Assembly: GCA_005804885.1 (NCBI GenBank)
Contig: SYOX01000189.1
Span: forward strand, 1-45,547
Direction of reading: 5' to 3'
Source: Pseudomonadota bacterium
Lineage (GTDB): Bacteria > Myxococcota_A > Bradymonadia > Bradymonadales > GCA-2716585
Length of the DNA stretch: 45,547 bases
Of this stretch, positions 9,269 to 17,891 are shown one piece after another. The notes under the pieces were generated by a model. The model saw only the letters and a program-made list of their open reading frames with translations. It was not told the DNA's origin and searched no databases. A program made the translations under genes and the position numbers. Each line of letters starts with the position of its first letter. Positions within the stretch are counted from its first letter, which is position 1.

Positions 9269-9790
9269 ATGGACAGGACATTGCTGCTCAACGCCAGCTA
9301 CGAGCCGCTGCTGGTGATCTCATGGCAGCGGGCGATCACGCTGCTGGTGCTGGAGAAGGTGGAGGTGCTGGTCAACTACGAGCGCGAGATCCGAAGCGCG
9401 ACCGCGTCGATCCTGCTGCCGGCGGTCGTCAAGCTCGTCCAGCGGGTGCGCCAGCGCCAGAGCGCGGTGCGCTTCAACCGCACCAGCATCTACGCGCGCG
9501 ACAGGCACCAGTGTCAGTACTGCGGCGACCAGCCCGAGAGCGAGGGCGAGCTGACCTACGATCACGTCCAGCCGCGCAGCCGGGGGGGCAAGACGACCTG
9601 GACCAACATCGTGACCTGCTGCGTGCCCTGCAACCGCAAGAAGGGCAACCAGACGCCGAACGAGGCCGGCATGGCGCTGCTCAAGAAGCCCGTCAAGCCC
9701 AGCTGGCTGCCCGTCGTCGGCAAGACCCTCCTGACCCGCAGCACGCCCGAGCTGTGGCGGCCCTTCCTCTGGCGCGATCAGGCCGCCTGA
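9269..9790 (+). CDS. HNH endonuclease family protein
   Basis: 173 residues. The C-terminal half is an HNH module with a zinc-binding frame: C82xxC85, the DH pair D98-H99 in TYDHVQPRSRGG, N113 in TNIVTCC, and C118xxC121 followed by NRKKGN. The N-terminal half (LLLNASYEPLLVISWQRAI) matches the common stand-alone HNH proteins of many bacteria, which have no established role. It follows the GT51 gene after about 190 bases in the same direction and ends in a convergent junction. There is no strong ribosome-binding site before ATG 9269. No partner methylase or phage gene is near, so a restriction or homing role is not supported. Confidence 0.9.
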   Translation: MDRTLLLNASYEPLLVISWQRAITLLVLEKVEVLVNYEREIRSATASILLPAVVKLVQRVRQRQSAVRFNRTSIYARDRHQCQYCGDQPESEGELTYDHVQPRSRGGKTTWTNIVTCCVPCNRKKGNQTPNEAGMALLKKPVKPSWLPVVGKTLLTRSTPELWRPFLWRDQAA

Positions 9791-9813
9791 GCCCCTCCAG
9801 AACTCCCTCGATG

Positions 9814-9906
9814 TGATCTGCGCGCCCCCGCAGGGGCGTGGCAGCGGCGGCCCCGTCGTCTGATCTGCGCGCCCCGCAGGGCGAGGCAGCGGCGGCGCTG
9901 TCGCCG
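9814..9906. repeat. Two tandem 46-47-bp units, each with a small hairpin, between convergent genes
   Basis: Units at 9814-9860 and 9861-9906 both begin TGATCTGCGCGCC. Each contains a short hairpin with the same CGCA loop: CGCCCC/GGGGCG at 9823-9838 and CGCCC/GGGCG at 9870-9883. The second unit abuts the stop codon of the minus-strand glycosyltransferase. There is no T-tract. A transcription-stopping role is possible but inferred. Confidence 0.7.
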
Positions 9907-11589
9907 TCACTCGATGGACTCGAACCAGGCCCAGTAGGGGGGATCGAGGCCGGGGACACGGGCGTGCATGAACTTGTAATTGCGCGCGGCCCAGTAACGG
10001 CGCTCGCTCGGGGAGGGCTGCGGGGGTGTCGCGGACATCCGGGGGTGTCGGATGAGGAGATCGGGGCGCCACTGCAGGACGTAGGGCTCCGGGGCGGACT
10101 TGCCGTGTCCGGGCCTGGGCCCGGTCGCGGGGACCTCGTGGGCGACGTGGACGTCGTTGAGGGCCAGCAGGTCCAGGGTGCGCATCCGGGAGTAATAGGG
10201 GATGACGCCGGCGGCCGTGGTGGCCAGCGTCGTCTCGGGGGGGTAGGCGCCCCTGAGGTAGAGGCCGATCTGCGTCGTCTGGTCGACGAACTGCTTGAGC
10301 CACCCGATCGAGTCCACCCCGCGGTCGCTGCCCACCTCCAGAGCCTCGGAGGTCTTCTGCGCGCCGTGCCAGCCGAGCAGCGCCACGGCCAGGGCGAGCG
10401 CGGCGGCGACCCGCGCGCGCCGCCACGCAGAGGGCGCATCGCCGCCGCCGCCGCCGCGCTCGCCCTGGCGCTGTTCGGCGGCGATCCAGAAGCTGGCGAT
10501 CCCCTCCTGGGCGGCCACGGCCAGCAGCGGCATCAGGGGGACGAGGAAGCGGTGCAGCGCCATGAAGTCGCCGCCGACCCGCGCGACGTAAATCATGAAT
10601 GGGATCGCGACGATGGCGGCCGTGGCCTGGATCCTCCAGCCGCCGCGCGGCCCCGGCCAGGGCAGCGCCAGCAGCGGCAGCGCGATCCAGGCGTGGCAGT
10701 CCCGCAGGAAGCCGCCGACGTAGCGCAGCCCCGGCTCCCAGAGGGCGCCGTCGGCCTTGGCGTAGAAGGTGTTGGGGAAGGCGAAGCCGTAATAGCCGAA
10801 GCGCCAGATCCAGTAAGGCCCGAAGGCGGCCAGGAAGAGCGCCAGCCAGATCCAGTCGCGGCGCTCGGGCAGGAGGGCGCGGCGCCTCAAGGCGCTCTCG
10901 GCGCCGCGCAGCAGGCCGATCAGCCCGGCGATGAGGAGGCCGTCGGGGCGCGTCATCGCGGCCAGGGCCAGGACGAGGCCAGACCACGGCGCGCGCTCGG
11001 GGTCGCGCAGCTCGACGATGGAGCGCAGCGCGCCGACCGTCACCAGGGCGGTGAAGAGGGAGGTCTCAAGCCCCCCCTCGGTCCAGGCCGCGAAGGAGGG
11101 GCTCATGGCCAGAAAGAGCGGCGCGGCGGCGGCCCAGCCCCCGGCGCTCGGGCCGTGGTGGCGCCGGGACCAGCGCCGGGCGAAGGCGAAGGTCGCCGCC
11201 AGCGTGCCCAGGCCCAAGAGGACGCCCAGGCCCTTGCTCCAGGGCACCGGATCGCCGCCGAGCCACAAGACCGCGGCGATGATCATCGTCCAGAGGAAGT
11301 TGGTGTAGCCCTCGCACCGCTCGCCCGGGTTGTAGGTCAGCTCGCCGTGCTGGACGAGGTTGTCGGCGTAGCGGAAGGAGATGAAGGCGTCGTCGTTGAT
11401 GAAGTCGAAGTGGGTCGCGTGCGCGACGAGGACCGCCGCCGCCACCAGCAGGCCCACCCAGGGCGCCGCCCGCGACAGGCGCCCGGCGCCCTGGTGCCCT
11501 CGCCCGTCGCCCTGGCTGGCCGCGCCCGAGGGCGCGCCCGCTGGCTCGCCCGCGCCCCCCTCGGATCCCCCCGCGGAGCCCTCGGTCAT
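9907..11589 (-). CDS. Polytopic membrane glycosyltransferase (GT-C fold, arabinofuranosyltransferase-like)
   Basis: 560 residues. After a Gly/Ala-rich cytoplasmic tail of about 40 residues come about ten hydrophobic segments. The first periplasmic loop carries FINDDAFISFRYADNLV, then YNPGERCEGYTNFLW. This DD-containing pattern is typical of GT-C enzymes that use polyprenyl-phosphate sugars, including AftB-like arabinofuranosyltransferases (family knowledge). The C-terminal 150 residues look soluble. Its ATG overlaps the stop of the phospholipase D-like gene by four bases (ATGA), so the two are co-translated. Substrate unknown; a cell-envelope glycan or lipid is the likely acceptor (inference). 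Confidence 0.85.
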   Translation of the reverse strand: MTEGSAGGSEGGAGEPAGAPSGAASQGDGRGHQGAGRLSRAAPWVGLLVAAAVLVAHATHFDFINDDAFISFRYADNLVQHGELTYNPGERCEGYTNFLWTMIIAAVLWLGGDPVPWSKGLGVLLGLGTLAATFAFARRWSRRHHGPSAGGWAAAAPLFLAMSPSFAAWTEGGLETSLFTALVTVGALRSIVELRDPERAPWSGLVLALAAMTRPDGLLIAGLIGLLRGAESALRRRALLPERRDWIWLALFLAAFGPYWIWRFGYYGFAFPNTFYAKADGALWEPGLRYVGGFLRDCHAWIALPLLALPWPGPRGGWRIQATAAIVAIPFMIYVARVGGDFMALHRFLVPLMPLLAVAAQEGIASFWIAAEQRQGERGGGGGDAPSAWRRARVAAALALAVALLGWHGAQKTSEALEVGSDRGVDSIGWLKQFVDQTTQIGLYLRGAYPPETTLATTAAGVIPYYSRMRTLDLLALNDVHVAHEVPATGPRPGHGKSAPEPYVLQWRPDLLIRHPRMSATPPQPSPSERRYWAARNYKFMHARVPGLDPPYWAWFESIE

Positions 11590-12275
11590 GGGGCGAACTC
11601 GCGCCAGAGTTCCTCGAACCTCTCGGAGAAGACGCCCACCAGGGCCGGGTCCTCGGTCGTGATGATGTTCTCCTCGTTCTGCTCGGCGGCGCCGCGGGTC
11701 CAGTTGTAGCTGCCGGTCAGCAGCGTCTTGCGGTCGAAGATGGCGAACTTGTGGTGCATGTGGAAGGGCGTCCTGTCGAGCCGGACCTGGACGCCCTTGC
11801 TCTCCAGCCAGCCCACGTCCGAGCCGCGATCCTCGGCCTTGTCGTTGTCGCTGATGAGCCGGACCAACACGCCCCGGCGGTGGGCCGCCTCCAGCGACCC
11901 CGCCAGATCATTGTCCGTCACCGTGAACACGCACACATCAACCGTCCGCCTCGCCTCCCCCACCAGCGTCATGATCTTCGCTCGGACCGCCTCGCCTGGG
12001 CTGAAGAAGGCCTCCGTGCGGATCGGCGCGGGCGGCGGGACCGCGGCGGCCAGCACCTTGAGGGTGTCCTCGATCCAGTCGATCAGGTCGGCGTCGCGCG
12101 GATCGGCCAGCTGCTCGCGGGCGGCCGCGAAGACGCGGCCTCGCAGCCGGTCCAGATCCCCCTGGCTCAGGGCCTTGTCGGCCAGCAGCGCGCCCAGCGC
12201 CGCCTTCTCGCCGCGCGACAGGCGCCGGTCGTCCAGGGTCTGTCTGAGGATGTCGTCGATCTCTTCGTCCTTCAT
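11586..12275 (-). CDS. Phospholipase D-like protein with a single HKD motif
   Basis: 229 residues. Residues 1-80 are helical and charged and I do not recognise them. Residues 85-225 form one PLD half-domain: H174-x-K176-xxxx-D181 in HMHHKFAIFD, then GSYNWT (188-193) and NEEN (200-203). PLD proteins with one HKD normally act as dimers, as phosphatidyl-transfer or hydrolysis enzymes or as nucleases (Nuc, Zucchini/MitoPLD group; family knowledge). There is no signal peptide or membrane segment. A strong purine run (AAGGGGGG) precedes the ATG, and a promoter candidate lies just upstream. It is the first gene of a two-gene unit with the membrane glycosyltransferase. Lipid versus nucleic-acid substrate cannot be decided from sequence alone. 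Confidence 0.88.
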   Translation of the reverse strand: MKDEEIDDILRQTLDDRRLSRGEKAALGALLADKALSQGDLDRLRGRVFAAAREQLADPRDADLIDWIEDTLKVLAAAVPPPAPIRTEAFFSPGEAVRAKIMTLVGEARRTVDVCVFTVTDNDLAGSLEAAHRRGVLVRLISDNDKAEDRGSDVGWLESKGVQVRLDRTPFHMHHKFAIFDRKTLLTGSYNWTRGAAEQNEENIITTEDPALVGVFSERFEELWREFAP

Positions 12276-12301
12276 GCGTCCCCCCTTCTGGTCAGAGCGC
12301 T

Positions 12302-12330
12302 GTTATAGACCCGTCTCCCCTGCGTAAAAA
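12302..12330 (-). promoter_or_regulatory. Candidate promoter for the PLD-like/glycosyltransferase unit
   Basis: On the minus strand TATAAC (12302-12307, five of six to the -10 consensus) lies 17 bases after TTTTTA (12325-12330, a weak -35). It ends 26 bases before the ATG of the PLD-like gene, with the ribosome-binding site between. Confidence 0.45.
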
Positions 12331-12384
12331 GCGATCCGCGTCGGGAACCTCTCAAAGGCCGCCGCGCGCAACAGGTCGGACGCG

Positions 12385-14415
12385 TCAGGGGGAGAAGTCG
12401 CAGCTGCCCGTCGGGGTGTTGTCCAGGCAGGCCTGGGGGAGGGTGATGAGGGCGGCGCCCTGCCAGTGGCTGAAGATGAAGCCTCGGATCTGCTCGCGGG
12501 CGGCGACGCCGGCGGGGGTGTCGCGGGCGGCGAAGCCGTGGATCTCGAGGTTGCCCTGCTCGGGGGTCTTGAACTGGGTGGCGGCGCTGGCGGCCTCGGC
12601 CCTGTCGGCGCGGCGCAGGCCCGGCATGGGGGTCAGCGGCTCGCCGATGAGGATGGCGTCGGCGGCGTGGGCCAGCAGCTCCGAGCCGATGTCGGGCAGC
12701 ACGGGGTCGCCCACGGACTGCTGGATGAGCAGGACGGGGGGATCGTCGACGGCGTCGACCCAGGCGCCGCCGTCGACGCGGTCGAGGTTGAGCTGCGCCA
12801 TGGCGATGGCCACCTCGATGTCGGCCTTGCTGTCGTAGCTGGACTCCAGCAGGAGCCTGAGGACGCCGTAGAGCTCGGAGAAGCGCAGGAAGTGGGTGAA
12901 GCCCGCGCCGGGGACGTTGAGGACGGCGGCGCCGATCTCGGGCTCGGCGCTGGCGTAGACCGCGCCGGTGACGCCGCCGAGCGAGCCGCCGGTCCACACG
13001 GCGCCGGAGGGATCGGGGCGGCGCCCCTCGGCGGGGTTGGGCTGGCCGGCGAGCAGGGGCGCGGCCAGCGCGTCCCCGAGGGGGCCGGCCAGGGCGCGCT
13101 GGATGGCCATGCCCATCGCGATGGACTCGATCAGGCGAGCCGCGGTGCGGTCCGAGCCCTTCAGGCCGCTGAGGAAGTCGCCGGCGCTGGCCAGCAGGCC
13201 GCGCTCGGTCCAGGCCTCGAACTCGATGCCCACCTTGGCGGCGCCCTCCTGGGCGATGATCTGATCAAAGGAGCTGTCGCTGACGTCGCCGCCGGTGCCG
13301 TGGCCGTACATGACGATCCTGTAGTCGCCCTGGCCTTCTGGCAGGACGACCCGGAAGGGCGCCTCTCTGTCGCCGATAGGCTCAAGGCGACCCTGCGCGT
13401 CGCGGGTCAGCCCCCCCGTGCGGTCGACGAAGTCGGGCAGTCCGGCGAGCCTGCCGCGCACGATGGCGGCGATCCCGGGCCTCGGCGCGATCTGGACATC
13501 ATCAATGATTACAATGGCTTGCCCAGTATCGACGGCCTCTCGCATGGTGGCCCTGAGCGCGACGAGGTCCGCGTGCGGATCGCGCGCGCTGCGGGTGGTG
13601 AAGCTCCAGACGCGCACCACGCGCCGGGCGTCGATCCCGGCGGCCTCCATCGCCAGCCGGGAGGGGTGGTGCCAGGCGGCCAGTGCGGCCTCTTCGGCGC
13701 TGGCGGGGGGCTCCAGGCCCAGGGCGATCGCGGCGTGGCGGTCGCGCGGCGGCGGCGCCCCTGCGTCGTCCTTGAGGTCGTCGAGGACGAGGGCGACGTG
13801 TTCCGTCGCGGGCGCCATGGGTCGACGGGGGTAGGCCACGAGGATCGACTCGCCGCGCTCAGGATCGAGGGTCAGGTTGAAGCGCAGCGGCACGTCCTGC
13901 CCGAGGCCCTGGCCGGGCTCGGAGATCAGGACCCTCATCGCCGGGCCGGGGTCGCCTTCGATGGAGGCCGGGTTGATCATGACGCCGAAGGCCGTGACGA
14001 TGGGGCTCAGGCGCGAGTGGCCGTCGGCGCGTTGCAAGGAGGAGGCGTCGTCGTGGGGCGGCACCCGCGCGGGGTCCAGGGCGACGCGCAGCCCGGTGGG
14101 CGTCTGCGGGGCGGCGATCGTGAAGACGTCCGAGGGCCAGGGAAGCAGGCAGCGCAGCGGGTCGGCGTCGTCGCAGGGGGCCGTCAGCGGGGCGCGCTGG
14201 CCGGGGATCCTCGGCGCGACGTGATCGAAGGGCTCGGCGGCGTCTGGCAGGCGGGCGTCGGGCTCGGCGGCGTCTGGCGTCGCGTCAGGCCCGGTGGCGC
14301 CAGCGTCGGAGGCGTCCAGGGGGGGCGTCGCGGCGGGATCGCCGCAGGCTGCGGCCAGGAGCGCCAGGGAGAGGTGGAGGGCGTGGGCGAGGGGCTGGAA
14401 GGGGAGGCGGCTCAA
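12385..14415 (-). CDS. Secreted lipoprotein with alpha/beta-hydrolase-like features
   Basis: 676 residues. The N-terminus is a signal with a hydrophobic core (LHLSLALLAAAC), so a lipidated Cys at about residue 24 is likely, followed by an Asp/Ala/Pro-rich linker to about 63. The body contains YGHGTGG (about 370-376) and the nucleophile-elbow-like GGSLGG with S478, the arrangement of oxyanion hole and catalytic Ser in alpha/beta hydrolases. A VGDPVLP stretch near 570 could carry the acid and a C-terminal His the base. The start is TTG 14415 with GGAG five bases before it; no better ATG is nearby. Similar large lipoproteins are common in deltaproteobacteria without known substrate. The hydrolase call rests on motifs only. 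Confidence 0.78.
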   Translation of the reverse strand: MSRLPFQPLAHALHLSLALLAAACGDPAATPPLDASDAGATGPDATPDAAEPDARLPDAAEPFDHVAPRIPGQRAPLTAPCDDADPLRCLLPWPSDVFTIAAPQTPTGLRVALDPARVPPHDDASSLQRADGHSRLSPIVTAFGVMINPASIEGDPGPAMRVLISEPGQGLGQDVPLRFNLTLDPERGESILVAYPRRPMAPATEHVALVLDDLKDDAGAPPPRDRHAAIALGLEPPASAEEAALAAWHHPSRLAMEAAGIDARRVVRVWSFTTRSARDPHADLVALRATMREAVDTGQAIVIIDDVQIAPRPGIAAIVRGRLAGLPDFVDRTGGLTRDAQGRLEPIGDREAPFRVVLPEGQGDYRIVMYGHGTGGDVSDSSFDQIIAQEGAAKVGIEFEAWTERGLLASAGDFLSGLKGSDRTAARLIESIAMGMAIQRALAGPLGDALAAPLLAGQPNPAEGRRPDPSGAVWTGGSLGGVTGAVYASAEPEIGAAVLNVPGAGFTHFLRFSELYGVLRLLLESSYDSKADIEVAIAMAQLNLDRVDGGAWVDAVDDPPVLLIQQSVGDPVLPDIGSELLAHAADAILIGEPLTPMPGLRRADRAEAASAATQFKTPEQGNLEIHGFAARDTPAGVAAREQIRGFIFSHWQGAALITLPQACLDNTPTGSCDFSP

Positions 14416-14635
14416 GGCGACTCCAGGTCTGAGGATGGGGTCTTCGGCGGGCCTGGTGAAGTTGGGGGGGCGCCCTGGGGCATTATGGGAAGGCCTTGGG
14501 GGCGATGCAAGGCCTGGGGTGGTGGCGGCGAGGGGGGCGAAAGAGGGCGTCGGTGTTGAATAAATTTGATGTCTGACGTTGGTGTGCCGAAATGTATCAA
14601 GGGGCTATGGAAAGGTGGAGCCGCGAGCGAACACC

Positions 14636-16822
14636 ATGTCATCGGGAGAGTTCTTGTTGTCGTTGGGGTTGGCGGTCGCCTGCGTGGCGCTCCTCTTGAT
14701 GAGGCGCCAGCTCCGCCAGCTTCAGCGATCCAGCGCGCAGATTCTTGAAGAGGCCTCGGCGCGGGCCTCGCTGGCGTCGGAGCCGGAGGCCAAGGCCCCC
14801 CCTCGCGAGGAGGAGCCTGCGGTGGCCCTGGCCGAGTCGCCGGCCAGGGTCGTCGAGGCCGCGGCCGCGGGTGCGACGGCGGCTCGGGGTGCGGAGGGGG
14901 CGGAGAGCGTCCAGGGCCTGGAGCGGATCTTCCAGGTGCTCAACGACGCCGTGCTCCAGACAGACGCCCAGGGGAAGGTCGAGCGTATGAACCCGGCGGC
15001 GGAGAAGCTGACCGGCTGGTCGCTGGCCGAGGCGCGGGGCCGTTCGCTGTCGACGGTGGCGCGGCTGGAGGAGCCGCCGCCGTCGACGAGCTTGATGGGC
15101 GGGATGACGCAGGTGATGAGCATCGCCCGACGCAACGGCGATCGCGTCCCCGTCGTCCATCAGCGCTCCATCGTCACGGACGACAGGAATGTCACCGGCA
15201 CCGTCTTGATCATGCGCAACGTGAGCCGCGAGCAGCGCACGCTCGAAGAGCTGCACTCCTCCCGGCGCAACTTTCAGGAGGTCATCCGCAAGTCGCCCTA
15301 CGGCGTCGCGATCTTCCGCGACGGTCAGTTCATCTACGTCAACCCCAAGTGGGCCTCGACGCTGGGTCACGAGAGCCCGGACGCGCTGGTGGGGATGCAC
15401 GTCGTGGACGCCTTGCACGCCAGCGAGCAGGGGGAGGAGGCCTACCGCTTCTTCGAGGGCCGCTCGGGCTATCTGGATTCGGTCGCCGAGGAGCTGCGCG
15501 CGCAGATCGAGGGCGGCGAGCAGTCCCCGAGGGAGTTCCGCTTCATGCGGCGCGACGGGGGCGTGGCGATCCTGGAGATCTCGCCGATGCAGGTGATCCG
15601 CTTTGACGGCGCGCCGGCTTGCCTGGTGGTCGCGCGGGACGTGACGGACTTGAAGAAGCTGCAGAGCCAGCTCCTGGTGGCGGACAGGATGGTGTCGGTC
15701 GGGACGCTGGCCGCCGGCGTGGCCCACGAGATCAACAACCCGCTCTCGTATGTGCTGGCCAACCTCGACTACCTGGGCCGGATGGTGAGCGAGGCCGGAG
15801 AGGGGGGCCTTGACGCGGAGCAGACGACGGAGCTGGGGGAGGTGCTGTCGGAGGCGCAGGAGGGCGCGGATCGGGTGAGGGTCATCGTGCGGGATTTGAA
15901 GACTTTTTCGAGATCGGACGACGACAAGCGCTACGCGCTGGATGTGCACGACGTGCTGGAGTCGGCGATCAAGATGGCCTGGACGGAGATCCGGCACAGG
16001 GCCCAGCTCGTGCGGGATTACGATCACGGGGTGCCCAGCGTCGAGGCCAACGAGGCGAGGCTCGGGCAGGTCTTCCTCAACCTCCTCATCAACGCGGCGC
16101 AGGCCTTGCCCGAGGGCGAGGCCGAGCAGCATGAGATCTGCCTGAGGACTCGGCAGCGCGAGGACGGGGCCGTGGTGATCTCGGTGCAGGACAACGGGGT
16201 CGGGATCCCGGCCGAGAACCTCTCGCGGATCTTCGATCCCTTCTTCACGTCCAAGCCGGTCGGGGTCGGGACGGGCCTCGGGCTGTCGATCTGCCACAGC
16301 ATCGTGGTGAGCCTGGGCGGGTCGATAGACGCCGACAGCGTCGTGGGCAAGGGGTCGACCTTCACCATCAGCCTGCCGCCGGTCGAGCAGGAGGAGGCGC
16401 CGTCGGTCTTCGCCAGCTCGCCCTCGCTCATGGCGCTGGGGCCGCACGGCCGCATCCTCATCGTGGACGACGATCCTGGCGTCGCCCGTGTGCTGGAGCG
16501 GGCGCTGGACGCCCACGAGGTGTCGATGGTCCAGAGCGGCCGGGAGGCGATAGAGCGGTGCCAGATCGAGGATTACGACCTGATCCTGTGCGACCTGATG
16601 ATGCCCGATCTGACGGGCATGGACGTGTACGCCGAGCTCAAGGAGCTGCGGCCTGACCTGTCCAAGCGGATGATCTTCATCACCGGCGGCGCCTTCACCC
16701 CGCGCGCTCGCCAGTTCATCGACGAGATGACCCACGATCTGGTCGACAAGCCCTTCGATCTGAAAGCCCTGCGCCGGCTTGTCCGCGAGCGCCTCCTTGA
16801 GCAGCAGCGCGGGATCACCTGA
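14636..16822 (+). CDS. Hybrid histidine kinase: TM anchor, two PAS, HisKA/HATPase, receiver
   Basis: 728 residues from ATG 14636. One N-terminal membrane segment (about 5-25) is followed by an Ala/Glu-rich linker, PAS-1 (about 90-205, NPAAEKLTGWS), PAS-2 (about 215-345), HisKA with H364 in GVAHEINNPL, HATPase (FLNLLINAAQAL, DNGVGIP, GTGLGLS), and a C-terminal receiver with D653 in CDLMMPDLTG. The frame stays open upstream to a TTG at 14579, but the extra residues (with RGYGKVEPR) look non-coding. I kept the ATG although it has no close ribosome-binding site. It stands alone between divergent and co-directional genes, so its output regulator is not adjacent; the receiver may relay to a protein elsewhere (inference). 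Confidence 0.9.
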   Translation: MSSGEFLLSLGLAVACVALLLMRRQLRQLQRSSAQILEEASARASLASEPEAKAPPREEEPAVALAESPARVVEAAAAGATAARGAEGAESVQGLERIFQVLNDAVLQTDAQGKVERMNPAAEKLTGWSLAEARGRSLSTVARLEEPPPSTSLMGGMTQVMSIARRNGDRVPVVHQRSIVTDDRNVTGTVLIMRNVSREQRTLEELHSSRRNFQEVIRKSPYGVAIFRDGQFIYVNPKWASTLGHESPDALVGMHVVDALHASEQGEEAYRFFEGRSGYLDSVAEELRAQIEGGEQSPREFRFMRRDGGVAILEISPMQVIRFDGAPACLVVARDVTDLKKLQSQLLVADRMVSVGTLAAGVAHEINNPLSYVLANLDYLGRMVSEAGEGGLDAEQTTELGEVLSEAQEGADRVRVIVRDLKTFSRSDDDKRYALDVHDVLESAIKMAWTEIRHRAQLVRDYDHGVPSVEANEARLGQVFLNLLINAAQALPEGEAEQHEICLRTRQREDGAVVISVQDNGVGIPAENLSRIFDPFFTSKPVGVGTGLGLSICHSIVVSLGGSIDADSVVGKGSTFTISLPPVEQEEAPSVFASSPSLMALGPHGRILIVDDDPGVARVLERALDAHEVSMVQSGREAIERCQIEDYDLILCDLMMPDLTGMDVYAELKELRPDLSKRMIFITGGAFTPRARQFIDEMTHDLVDKPFDLKALRRLVRERLLEQQRGIT

Positions 16823-16910
16823 GCCGCCTCGGTGTTCGGGGAGGGGTCGCCTGTCGGCGGAGTCCTTGCCTTCTTCGCGGTGACCTGCCAGGACAAGGGC
16901 AGGAGGCCCC

Positions 16911-17891
16911 ATGCGCGTCTGGCTCACCGCCCTTGCACTCGCTCTCAACTCGCCGGCCTGCGCGCCCGAGCCTGGGCCGCCGCCGCTCCCCGAGGGCCTC
17001 GTCTGCGCGCCGCCTGCCGCGCGCCCCGCCGGGTTGATCATGGCCGGCTCGGGCTCCAACCTCGCGCTGGCGCGCTTCATTGCCGACAGCGTCGATGATC
17101 ATGGCCGACGGCGTCTCGGCGTCGTCGATCATGGCCGACGGCGTCTCGGCGTCGATCGTGCCGACGGCGTCGATCGTGCCGACGGCGTCGATCTGGCCGA
17201 CGGCGTCGATCTGGCCGACGGCGTCTCCGACAGCGTCCACCTGGCCGAGAGCATCGGCACGCGCGGCGCGGTCCGAGCCCTGCAGGACGGGGCGATAGAC
17301 CTGGGGCTCGGCTCGCGGGGGCTCTCGGCGGCCGAGCGCGCGTCGGGCGTGGTCGAGACGCCGCTGGCGAGCTCCGTCGTGGCCTTCGTGGCGCACCTCG
17401 ACAGCCCCGTCGAGGCCGTCACGACGGCGCAGCTCGTCGCCCTCTACCGGAGCCCGCGCCCTCGCTGGCCGGACGGCGCCCCGGCCGTCCTCCTGCTGCG
17501 CGAGCCCGGCGACAGCGGCCTGTTGACCGTCAAGGCGGCCTCTCCCGAGCTCTACGCGGCCATGGAGCAGGCCCGCGAGGCTGGCCGGGTCGTCATCGCC
17601 CACACCGATCAAGAGATGCGCGAGGCGCTGTTGACCATCGAGGGCGCCGTCGGGCTGCTCGATCTGGGCATCATCAAGCTCGAAGCGCTGCCGCTGCGAC
17701 CTTTGCGGCTCGATGGCGTGGAGCCTTCGCCCGAGGCCGTCCGGCGAGGCCGCTACGTGCTGGTCAAGGCCCTGACCTGGCTGACCCTCGGGCCGCCGGG
17801 CCCCGAGGCTGCGGCGTTCATCGAGCACGCCAGGTCCAAGGAGGTCGAGGATGAGCTCATCGAGCGAGGCTTCCTGCCCCCGGCCCGCTGA
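16911..17891 (+). CDS. PstS-like periplasmic substrate-binding protein with an internal repeat insertion
   Basis: 326 residues. A short signal (LTALALALNSPACAPE) suggests export, perhaps lipidation at C17. AGSGSNLALARFIAD (about 45-59) matches the first ligand-binding loop of phosphate-binding PstS/PBP-like proteins, and SIGTRGAVRALQDGAIDLGLGSRGL (interrupted here: SIGTRGAVRAL about 115-125) matches the next conserved block. Between them, about 44 residues come from a DNA minisatellite (VDRADG/VDLADG hexapeptides) at the place where the family has an ordinary helix and strand. AGGAGG lies four bases before the ATG. The gene overlaps the next kinase gene by 41 bases, so the protein probably serves as an extracytoplasmic sensor partner of that kinase rather than a transport component; no pst transporter genes are present (inference). 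Ligand uncertain. Confidence 0.8.
   Translation: MRVWLTALALALNSPACAPEPGPPPLPEGLVCAPPAARPAGLIMAGSGSNLALARFIADSVDDHGRRRLGVVDHGRRRLGVDRADGVDRADGVDLADGVDLADGVSDSVHLAESIGTRGAVRALQDGAIDLGLGSRGLSAAERASGVVETPLASSVVAFVAHLDSPVEAVTTAQLVALYRSPRPRWPDGAPAVLLLREPGDSGLLTVKAASPELYAAMEQAREAGRVVIAHTDQEMREALLTIEGAVGLLDLGIIKLEALPLRPLRLDGVEPSPEAVRRGRYVLVKALTWLTLGPPGPEAAAFIEHARSKEVEDELIERGFLPPAR
17091..17222 (+). repeat. In-frame minisatellite: two 30-bp and four 18-bp units
   Basis: Two 30-bp units (17091-17120, 17121-17150) are followed by four 18-bp units (17151-17222). All share GTCGAT...GCCGACGGC. The 18-bp units come as two identical pairs: GTCGATCGTGCCGACGGC twice, then GTCGATCTGGCCGACGGC twice. Every unit is a multiple of three, so copy-number change keeps the PstS-like frame open. 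Confidence 0.95.

Noticed and set aside
9269..12275. Defence island (HNH nuclease plus PLD-like nuclease)
   Set aside because: The two genes are on opposite strands, separated by a membrane glycosyltransferase, and the HNH protein belongs to a common housekeeping-like group without defence partners.
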